A stretch of 10,648 nucleotides of DNA from an uncultured Adlercreutzia sp. Lineage in GTDB: Bacteria > Actinomycetota > Coriobacteriia > Coriobacteriales > Eggerthellaceae. The notes below the pieces were generated by a model. It worked only from the letters and a program-made list of their open reading frames with translations. It did not search any database and was not told the origin of the DNA. The stretch spans positions 1 through 10,648 of the forward strand of contig CABSMC010000078.1 of NCBI GenBank assembly GCA_902478715.1. Reading direction: 5' to 3'. This document shows positions 1 to 4,780 of this stretch, piece after piece. How positions within the stretch are numbered: the stretch's first letter is position 1; the number at the start of each line of letters is the position of its first letter. The position numbers were made by a program, and so were the translations under genes.

Positions 1-64
1 TGCCGAGGGCGTTGCCGCCCAGGGCGATGACAGCGGTCTTGCCGTTGCCCTTTTCATATGGCAT
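1..64 (-). CDS. arcC: Carbamate kinase, N-terminal fragment (gene continues off the left edge)
   Basis: Only the first 21 codons are in the window. They read MPYEKGNGKTAVIALGGNAL and then G. The A-L-G-G-N-A-L glycine-rich loop at the end of the first beta strand is the amino-acid-kinase nucleotide site in the form typical of carbamate kinase. That enzyme makes ATP from carbamoyl phosphate in the cytoplasm as the last step of the arginine deiminase pathway. The ATG at 62-64 is preceded by a strong AGAGGAGGAG ribosome binding site (71-80) six bases upstream, which fixes the start. The neighbouring arginine-pathway genes are not visible, so pathway membership is inferred. Another amino-acid kinase is possible but less likely given the loop sequence. 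Confidence 0.82.
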   Translation of the reverse strand, partial: MPYEKGNGKTAVIALGGNALG

Positions 65-100
65 AGAATTCTCCTCCTCTTTTGGGAATTCAACCTGAAA

Positions 101-138
101 CGCCAAGGACAGCCTGGCACAATGGGCCGTCCTTGGCG
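101..138 (-). terminator. Strong hairpin between the lipoprotein gene and arcC
   Basis: Arms 101-110 (CGCCAAGGAC) and 129-138 (GTCCTTGGCG) are a perfect 10-bp inverted repeat, with further imperfect pairing inside (112-116 with 123-127). Read on the minus strand the stem is followed by TTTCAGGTTG, only a weak U-tract. It lies 92 bp past the lipoprotein stop and 37 bp before the arcC start. It may be a weak terminator for the lipoprotein transcript, or a structured arcC leader. I saw no convincing arcC promoter in 139-230. Confidence 0.4.
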
Positions 139-230
139 CTCACTCTAATGTGACTCGAGAAATTGAAAAGTCAGAACTCGGTTTATTTTCTTTCTGCCCT
201 CTGTCTAATCCAAAGTAAACCACTCAGCTT

Positions 231-1070
231 CTATGCCGCGTCCTCCTCGGGCCACGGGCTGGCGTACACGGCATAGCTCGCGTACTGAGGAGCACCCACG
301 GCGTAGATGTCGTAGTCGGCCGCCTGACCAGGCTCGGTGTCGACAATCTTGAAGTAACCGCCTTCGATCTTCCCGTTCTGATCGAGCAGCACCACATCGA
401 CGCGCGACTGCGTGGCGCCATCCAGGGATTCGGACGCGGTCACCGTGCCCGTGAACTCCTTGGCACCGAACTGAGTGTCAGTCGCGCCCTTGTCCTGCAC
501 GGTATACACGTCGGCCAGCGTTTGATCCGTGGCCTTCCACGAGCCCTCGGGCGTCATGATGGCGAACTCGACGGTCGCCGGCTTCACCACCTCGGTTGAA
601 GTGGCCGAGGAGTTGGCGGTGGACCCGGCCACATAGGAGTAATAGTAGGTAGAATCGGGCAGCACGCCGGGAGTTTCGATGGTCTCGTCGAAGATGACGT
701 TGCCGCCATCGTCCTTGCCCACGACTTCGATGACCGGATCAACTGCCTCAACGGTCTTATTGGGGTTCTGCACCTCTACGGCGAAATCCACCATGCCGTT
801 GTCGGCCACGAACCATCCGGAATCGACGATCTGCAGCTCAGCGGGATTCGCGGCCTCCTGCTCGGCCGTGGCCGCATCGGCCTCGGCGTCGGCTTGCTCA
901 TCGACGGCGGCCTGCCCCGCAGCCGGGCCCTGGGTCTCTTCAGTCTGCACCACCGCCTGCTCCGATCCGGCCGGTGCCGTCTGACCGCTTTGGGCCGCGC
1001 ACCCCGCAAGGCTTACCGCGAACAGACCGGAGAGTGCCACCCAGCCCATGTACTTCAGCTTCATTGTCAT
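231..1070 (-). CDS. Secreted lipoprotein with two FxLYD/DUF5067-like domains
   Basis: 279 residues if started at the ATG at 1068-1070, which has AAGGGA (1077-1082) six bases upstream. An in-frame ATG at 1109 lacks a ribosome binding site and would spoil the signal peptide. Residues 1-24 are a lipoprotein signal (K4, K6, a hydrophobic core, then lipobox L21-A-G-C24), so the mature protein should be lipid-anchored outside the membrane. Residues 25-75 are an Ala/Gln/Glu-rich linker. Two beta-sandwich-like repeats follow. The first (about 78-195) has VDFAVEVQNPNK and later PGVLPDSTYYYSY. The second (about 205-267) has FTGTVTAS, VDVVLLDQNGKIEGGYF and TEPGQAADYDIY. Both fit the FxLYD/DUF5067 pattern of Gram-positive surface lipoproteins, whose role is mostly unknown; no catalytic motif is visible. 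The gene is monocistronic or loosely linked to arcC. Confidence 0.85.
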   Translation of the reverse strand: MTMKLKYMGWVALSGLFAVSLAGCAAQSGQTAPAGSEQAVVQTEETQGPAAGQAAVDEQADAEADAATAEQEAANPAELQIVDSGWFVADNGMVDFAVEVQNPNKTVEAVDPVIEVVGKDDGGNVIFDETIETPGVLPDSTYYYSYVAGSTANSSATSTEVVKPATVEFAIMTPEGSWKATDQTLADVYTVQDKGATDTQFGAKEFTGTVTASESLDGATQSRVDVVLLDQNGKIEGGYFKIVDTEPGQAADYDIYAVGAPQYASYAVYASPWPEEDAA

Positions 1071-1181
1071 CACCATTCCCTTGAAGGTCTTGTTACGCAA
1101 ACCATGCAAGTAAATGATTACCCCGCTCGTGTACTAATTTAGAGCGCAGCGCCCTTTCGTAGCCTCTGCGCCACTGCTTTG

Positions 1182-1205
1182 TTTCAGCTGAAATTCCCAC
1201 GTCAA
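1182..1205 (-). promoter_or_regulatory. 12-bp palindrome next to a -35-like TTGACG, upstream of the lipoprotein gene
   Basis: TTTCAGCTGAAA at 1182-1193 is a perfect 12-bp palindrome. On the minus strand TTGACG (1205-1200) lies just upstream of it, so the palindrome would fall in the spacer of a promoter reading toward the lipoprotein gene. No good -10 is seen at the expected distance (ACAAAG). The rest of 1071-1314 shows nothing else I can name. An operator is a guess from symmetry and position. Confidence 0.28.
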
Positions 1206-1314
1206 CGCTAGGAAATCAAGATGCGGAAGGTCATAGTTCACAGAGCATCAACCGAAGCGACCGCCCTTTGAACGCTTTGCTTCAGATCCATGGCAATACA
1301 AGAGATTCGGCCCG

Positions 1315-1358
1315 AAAAACACGAAGGCCCGCGGGAGGGGGGGAGATCCGCGGGCTTC
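1315..1358 (-). terminator. Intrinsic terminator of candidate small RNA 1
   Basis: CCGCGGGCTTC (1348-1358) pairs with GAAG-g-CCCGCGG (1323-1334) with a single bulged base. On the minus strand the stem is followed after three bases by five T (1319-1315). No comparable T-tract follows on the plus strand, so the orientation is minus. The loop on the RNA holds seven consecutive C. Confidence 0.7.
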
Positions 1359-1456
1359 ATGTTGTGGCGACAGCGAGACGAGGAGAAGCTTCGCCACCCA
1401 GTAAAACAAGAAGAGAGGAGGTATTACAGGGCTTCGTTCCCTCAGCCCTGCTGACA
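1315..1456 (-). ncRNA. Candidate small RNA 1 (about 140 nt, C-rich loops)
   Basis: A minus-strand promoter-like element (1463-1491) is followed by three inverted repeats and an intrinsic terminator, with no credible protein ORF. Stem 1 pairs 1444-1450 with 1427-1433 (AGCCCTG/CAGGGCT). Stem 2 pairs 1391-1397 with 1364-1370 (TCGCCAC/GTGGCGA) and extends by three pairs past a bulge. Stem 3 (1323-1358) is the terminator. Single-stranded parts of the RNA are pyrimidine-rich: UACCUCCUCUCUUC between stems 1 and 2, UUCUCCUCGUCUC in loop 2, and AUCUCCCCCCCUC in loop 3. CCUCC is the anti-Shine-Dalgarno core of 16S rRNA, and C-rich loops of this kind are used by Gram-positive trans-acting sRNAs such as RsaE. 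It could instead be a cis leader of the lipoprotein gene at 1070. Confidence 0.45.
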
Positions 1457-1462
1457 AAAGTT

Positions 1463-1491
1463 ATAATAGGTTAACTGATTCGTTCGCACAA
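1463..1491 (-). promoter_or_regulatory. Promoter of candidate small RNA 1
   Basis: On the minus strand TTGTGC (1491-1486), a 17-bp spacer and TATTAT (1468-1463) form a good sigma-A-type promoter, predicting a start near 1456. A 7-bp inverted repeat GGTTAAC (1469-1475) / GTTAACC (1496-1502) brackets the -35, and a further AACCTAGGTT palindrome begins at 1499. The core GTTAAC occurs in both arms, which may be an operator. Confidence 0.55.
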
Positions 1492-1510
1492 GGGAGTTAA
1501 CCTAGGTTTA

Positions 1511-1639
1511 CACTTTCTCCACAACTCTCGCGCACCCAGCCCGCACCTTCGTCGGTATCACGCAGCCCGGTCGCCCCGCCCCTGTTTGACGGAATCGTGC
1601 ACGGTTATTTACGCCATGGTAACTGCAAAGCCGAAAGTC
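1511..1639. other. Protein-free stretch between the two candidate small RNA genes
   Basis: I see no ORF with a ribosome binding site and no strong repeat here. It holds an isolated TTGACG (1586-1591) without a matching -10 and one DnaA-box-like TTCTCCACA near 1515, neither of which I can support as functional. It is the shared upstream region of the two outward-facing small RNA candidates. Confidence 0.4.
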
Positions 1640-1667
1640 TTCCCAAAGATCGTCCCTCCCCTATACT
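1640..1667 (+). promoter_or_regulatory. Possible promoter of candidate small RNA 2
   Basis: TATACT at 1662-1667 matches the -10 consensus in five of six bases. TTCCCA at 1640-1645, with a 16-bp spacer, is a 4-of-6 match to the -35. The start would be near 1674. The -35 is weak, so either the promoter needs an activator or the RNA starts elsewhere. Confidence 0.35.
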
Positions 1668-1673
1668 GCAACC

Positions 1674-1845
1674 AGCGAAACGGAAAAGAGCTGATCAATC
1701 TTCTCCTTTCCCCTTTCCTTTCCTTCTTCTCTCTTTTGGAAGCGGGCGCCCCTCAACAAGCCCGCTTCCCGAGAACGAGATTCCCCGATCCGTTCTCGAA
1801 CCCCTGCAAAGAGGCGGCTCCCCCAAGCCGCCTCTTCTCTTTTTT
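1674..1845 (+). ncRNA. Candidate small RNA 2 (about 170 nt, polypyrimidine tract and three hairpins)
   Basis: No protein ORF fits. The plus strand shows a pyrimidine run of about 37 nt (1700-1736) followed by three perfect hairpins in tandem: 1738-1747/1760-1769 (10 bp), 1770-1777/1791-1798 (8 bp) and 1809-1819/1826-1836 (11 bp), the last followed by a T-rich tail. Every unpaired segment is C-rich: GCCCCTCAACAA in loop 1, TTCCCC in loop 2, AACCCCTGC between stems 2 and 3, and CCCCCA in loop 3. The pyrimidine run contains CTTTCCTTTCC (1713-1723), complementary over 11 bases to the Shine-Dalgarno region of the MFS gene (4597-4607). The design resembles candidate RNA 1, which points the other way. 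Alternatively some hairpins only terminate the convergent TrpR-like gene. Confidence 0.5.
1809..1845 (+). terminator. Terminator of candidate small RNA 2, possibly bidirectional
   Basis: An 11-bp perfect stem, AAGAGGCGGCT (1809-1819) / AGCCGCCTCTT (1826-1836), with a 6-base loop is followed on the plus strand by CTCTTTTTT (1837-1845). It also lies 33 bp past the stop of the minus-strand TrpR-like gene, where it is followed only by TTTGC. It therefore looks strongest for plus-strand transcription and may also stop the convergent transcript. Confidence 0.8.
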
Positions 1846-1868
1846 GAATGCGTCTACGGTCGCTCTAT

Positions 1869-2159
1869 CTACTGCCGCTCGTCTAAGATCTTGAGCGCCT
1901 GCTCGTAACCACCGGCGCCGTAGCTGAGGCACTTGGAAACCCGGGCAATGGTCGTGGCCGAGGCGCCCGTTTCCGCCTCGATGGCCGCATAGGACTTCCC
2001 CGCCGCCAAAAGACGCGCCACGCCCAGCCGCTGGGACGTCTCGCGAATCTCGCGCACGGTGAACAGGTCTTCCAAAAGAGCGAATATGGTATCGGGATCG
2101 TCGATGGCGGCCAGCACACACAGCAAATCGTCGACATCCGGGGTGCGAATCTCAGCCAT
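1869..2159 (-). CDS. TrpR-like YerC/YecD family DNA-binding protein
   Basis: 96 residues, the usual size of the YerC/YecD group of the Trp repressor superfamily. Helical N-terminus (DDLLCVLAAIDDPDTIFALLEDLFT), then the family pattern VREIRETSQRLGVARLLAAGKSY (about 35-57), then a helix-turn-helix at about 56-78 (SYAAIEAETGASATTIARVSKC). The GASATTIARVSKCL block is the recognition helix and is highly typical. It should bind DNA in the cytoplasm; the ligand of this family is not generally known, and tryptophan should not be assumed. Its ATG overlaps the ilvE stop by one base (TAATG), so the two are one transcript and probably translationally coupled. That suggests a role in amino-acid gene control, possibly of its own operon. 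It ends opposite the candidate small RNA 2 terminator. Confidence 0.88.
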   Translation of the reverse strand: MAEIRTPDVDDLLCVLAAIDDPDTIFALLEDLFTVREIRETSQRLGVARLLAAGKSYAAIEAETGASATTIARVSKCLSYGAGGYEQALKILDERQ

Positions 2160-3082
2160 TAGACCTCCGTGAGCCAGTCAGCGTACTCGTCGATACGCCC
2201 GTAAACCAGGTCGAAGAAGCGGTCCTGCAGCGCGCGGGTGATCTCGCCGGGCTTGCCGATAACGCGGCCGTCAACGGAGCCCACGGGCGTGAGCTCGGCG
2301 GCCGAACCGGTCATGAACACCTCGTCGGCGATGTAAAGGTCGCTGCGGGTGAGACTTTCCTCTACAGCGGGAATCTCCAGGTCATCGGCCAGGCACAGCA
2401 CCGTGTCGCGCGTGATGCCCTCGAGAAGTCCATCGGAAAGCGGCGGAGTGGAAAGCACACCGTTGCGCGCAATGAACAGGTTCTCGCCCGTGCCTTCGCA
2501 GACGAGCCCCGCCTCGTTCAACATGATGGCCTCCGCGTAGCCGTGGGCCTTCGCCTCCATCTTCGCGAGGATGGAGTTCATATAGGAAGCCGTGGCCTTC
2601 ACTGCCGGCGGAATGGCGTTGTTGGAGCGCTGCCGCCACGAGGAGATGCCCACGGCCACGCCGTTTTCCAGCGCATCGGCGCCCAGGTAGGCATCCCAGG
2701 GCCATACGGCAATGACGACGTCCACCGGCGCGCCTGTCGGGTCGACGCCCATGACGCCGTAGCCACGGTACACCAGAGGTCGGATGTAGCAGGCCGGAAG
2801 CTTGTTGGCGCGAATGACCTCAAGAGTGGCGTCCATCAACTCGTCGACGCTGTAGGGCAACTCGATCTGGGCGATCTTGCAGCTGCGATGCAGCCGCTCC
2901 ATATGGTCGCGCAGACGGAACACGAAAGACTTGTCCTCATCGGGCACCTTGTAGCAGCGGATGCCCTCGAATACGCCAGAGCCATAATGCAGCGAGTGCG
3001 ACAACACATGGCAGGTCGCCTCCGCCCACGGCACCAACTCGCCGTTCTTCCAGATGTAATCGACCTCGGTGATGTCGGCCAT
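2159..3082 (-). CDS. ilvE: Branched-chain amino acid aminotransferase
   Basis: 307 residues, full length for class IV PLP aminotransferases of the IlvE type. It moves the amino group between glutamate and the keto acids of leucine, isoleucine and valine in the cytoplasm. Visible family features: LHYGSGVFEGIRCY (31-44) in the N-terminal domain; RPLVYRGYG (101-109); the PLP lysine K162 in PPAVKATASYMNS; EGTGENLF (196-203) with the conserved glutamate beside the cofactor; LEGITRDTVL (220-229); and FMTGSAAELTPV (256-267), the phosphate/carboxylate-binding loop. The start at 3082 has AAAGGGA about ten bases upstream. The gene is followed directly by the TrpR-like gene with a one-base overlap and preceded by a promoter carrying a palindrome. 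A D-amino-acid transaminase is much less likely given these motifs. Confidence 0.93.
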   Translation of the reverse strand: MADITEVDYIWKNGELVPWAEATCHVLSHSLHYGSGVFEGIRCYKVPDEDKSFVFRLRDHMERLHRSCKIAQIELPYSVDELMDATLEVIRANKLPACYIRPLVYRGYGVMGVDPTGAPVDVVIAVWPWDAYLGADALENGVAVGISSWRQRSNNAIPPAVKATASYMNSILAKMEAKAHGYAEAIMLNEAGLVCEGTGENLFIARNGVLSTPPLSDGLLEGITRDTVLCLADDLEIPAVEESLTRSDLYIADEVFMTGSAAELTPVGSVDGRVIGKPGEITRALQDRFFDLVYGRIDEYADWLTEV

Positions 3083-3143
3083 GCAACCATCCCTTTCTCA
3101 AAAGAGGCGGCCCGCGCCTTCGCGTCTCGCCGCCGTTTCCGCC

Positions 3144-3179
3144 ATTGTACTCCAACGCACTAAAGCGCTGAAGCGCTTC
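3144..3179 (-). promoter_or_regulatory. ilvE promoter with palindromic operator candidate
   Basis: On the minus strand TACAAT (3149-3144) is a good -10. A 17-bp spacer upstream places a weak -35, TTCAGC, at 3172-3167. The -35 sits inside a symmetric element: AAGCGCT-GA-AGCGCTT (3163-3178), which overlaps the perfect palindrome GAAGCGCTTC (3170-3179). The CG-centred symmetry resembles LacI-family operators. A GGCGGC...GCCGCC pair followed by TCTTTT lies between the promoter and the start and might form a weak leader hairpin. The regulator is unknown; the TrpR-like product of the same operon is one candidate. Confidence 0.42.
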
Positions 3180-3208
3180 CACGAAGGCGGCAGAATCGCC
3201 TCGGCTCC

Positions 3209-4594
3209 CTATAGCGGACGGCGCTTCGTGAAGCGGGCGTAGAAGACGGCGGTGACCAGACCGGCGGCGGCCACGACGAGGGCGGCGATCATGGCGGCGG
3301 CGAAGCCCTCGGCACTGGCCTGGGCGGCGGGCGCGCCGGCTGCGGCGGCCGAGGCCGTAGCCGAGCTCATGATGCCAACGTAGGCCGCCGGCCCCAGGCA
3401 TGCCGACAGCTGCACGGCCATGGACATAAGCGTCACGCCGTGGGAGTCCAACTCGTCGGGTAAGCGACGCAGCCCGGCCGTCTGGGCCGGAGAGAGCACC
3501 ATGCCCGTGCCGAGATAGCCGAAGAAGATCCCCACCGTGGCGACGACGACCGACGACGTCAGCGCCCCGGCAATGGTGGCCGCAAGCCCTGCGACGGCGA
3601 TGGCGAGCCCCGTCGGCAGCAGGGGCCACTCGCCCCACCGGTCCAGGGCGCGGCCCGAGAGCACCGAGGCCGTGGCGTTGGCCAGCACGGGCGCCACCAT
3701 GAGCACGCCGGCCATGCTGGCCGCAAGTCCCGCCGCCTCTTCGAAATACAGCGGCGCCATGACCGACAACGAGAAGTAGGTCATCATCGTCACCATGACG
3801 AGCAGCGCCGCCGGCCAGAACATTCCGTGGTGCAGCGGCTCCATAGACACAAGAGGGCGCGCCAAATGTTCTTGGCGTCGGGCAAACCAGCCGAGGGCCA
3901 GCGCAGCGCCGATGAGAGCCGCAGCGCCCACGGCTGGGCGCAGCGACACCTCCGAGAGTCCCACGCACAGAAGCGTCACACCCGCCGCCGTGAGCAGCGC
4001 CGAGGGGAGATCGAAGCGGACGAGTTCGGGTTCGCGGCCGCCGCGCACGACGAAGATGCCGGCCACCGTCAGCGCCACGGCCGCCGCCAGAGGCACGAGA
4101 AACACGCTGCGCCAACCCAGGTCGCTCACCATGAAGCCCGTCACAATAGGCGCCGTGGCGGGGCCGATGGTGATCATGGCCGAGCCGATGGCCAGATACG
4201 TCCCCAGGCGCCCATGGGGCACGCGGTCGACGATGACGTTCATCATGAGCGGAATGAATACGCCCGTGCCGACCGCTTGCACGAGCCGCGCCACCAGAAG
4301 CAGCGGGAAGTTCGGCGCCAGAAAGCCGCCCGCAGAGCCCGCAATGCTCAAAGCCGCCGCCGCGAAGAACAGCGTCCGCATAGACAGGCGCCGGTACAGG
4401 TAGGCCATGCAGGTGACCACCACGGTGACGGCGATCATGTAACCGGTCACGAGCCACTGCGCCGCCACGGCATCGATGGAGAAATCGCCCATGATGGCAA
4501 CGAGCGCCATATTCACCAGGTTCTCGTTGAAGCCAGCCAGAAACCCGCAGCCATAAAACACCGCCAAAAGCGGGCCCAGTGACGAATCGCGCAT
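3209..4594 (-). CDS. MFS drug/metabolite exporter, DHA2-like
   Basis: 461 residues, almost entirely hydrophobic, with the spacing of a 14-helix major facilitator (DHA2, EmrB/QacA type). The first helix starts near residue 8 with GFNENLVNMALVAI, matching the conserved N-V-AL-P-I segment of DHA2 helix 1. QWLVTGYMIAVTVVV (46-60) matches the W-V-T-Y-L motif of helix 2. YRRLSMR (67-73) fills the helix 2-3 loop, in place of the usual G-x-L-A-D-R-x-G motif. IGPATAPIVTGF (143-154) is motif C, the antiporter signature. Such proteins export drugs or metabolites using the proton gradient; the substrate cannot be read from sequence. The ATG has AAAGGGAAAGGAAAG just upstream. No regulator lies beside it, and ilvE 126 bp downstream has its own promoter. 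Its ribosome binding site is complementary over 11 nt to candidate small RNA 2. Confidence 0.88.
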   Translation of the reverse strand: MRDSSLGPLLAVFYGCGFLAGFNENLVNMALVAIMGDFSIDAVAAQWLVTGYMIAVTVVVTCMAYLYRRLSMRTLFFAAAALSIAGSAGGFLAPNFPLLLVARLVQAVGTGVFIPLMMNVIVDRVPHGRLGTYLAIGSAMITIGPATAPIVTGFMVSDLGWRSVFLVPLAAAVALTVAGIFVVRGGREPELVRFDLPSALLTAAGVTLLCVGLSEVSLRPAVGAAALIGAALALGWFARRQEHLARPLVSMEPLHHGMFWPAALLVMVTMMTYFSLSVMAPLYFEEAAGLAASMAGVLMVAPVLANATASVLSGRALDRWGEWPLLPTGLAIAVAGLAATIAGALTSSVVVATVGIFFGYLGTGMVLSPAQTAGLRRLPDELDSHGVTLMSMAVQLSACLGPAAYVGIMSSATASAAAAGAPAAQASAEGFAAAMIAALVVAAAGLVTAVFYARFTKRRPL

Positions 4595-4737
4595 ATCTTT
4601 CCTTTCCCTTTCGAGTTCGAACCGTGAAAGCGCGGCGGAACCTGAAGGGACGGCCGCAGGCAGCGTAGATACGAGGGGCGCGCCGGCCTATTCATTGCCG
4701 TCGCGCTCCTCGCCGCGTTCTGCTGACGAAAAGTGTA

Positions 4738-4764
4738 GCGCACAAACCACGCAAAAGGGTGCGC
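4738..4764 (-). terminator. Weak terminator candidate after the beta-helix lipoprotein gene
   Basis: GCGCAC (4738-4743) and GTGCGC (4759-4764) form a 6-bp stem with a 15-base loop. On the minus strand the stem is followed by TACACTTTTC. It lies 17 bp past the stop of the beta-helix gene. The short stem and interrupted T-tract make it marginal. I see no convincing MFS promoter in 4595-4737. Confidence 0.3.
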
Positions 4765-4780
4765 GAAGCGCCGTAGATGG

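Noticed and set aside
1071..1109. Longer start of the FxLYD-like lipoprotein at 1109
   Set aside because: No ribosome binding site precedes it and 13 extra residues would sit before the signal peptide. AAGGGA is placed for the ATG at 1070.
1248..1457. Minus-strand ORF of 69 codons over candidate sRNA 1
   Set aside because: It reads through a strong terminator hairpin, has no ribosome binding site and shows no protein family features.
1511..1527. DnaA-box-like TTCTCCACA
   Set aside because: One imperfect copy with no AT-rich unwinding region or clustered boxes; not enough for an origin.
2937..4457. Minus-strand open frame of 506 codons overlapping the MFS and ilvE genes
   Set aside because: It is a frame-shifted shadow. 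The MFS helices and motif C are in the other frame, and this one is rich in Arg, Gly and His without membrane or enzyme motifs.
4641..4646. Isolated CCTGAA hexamers upstream of the MFS gene and near arcC (94-99)
   Set aside because: Single half-sites without the 11-bp partner are expected by chance, so I do not assign these genes to the response regulator.
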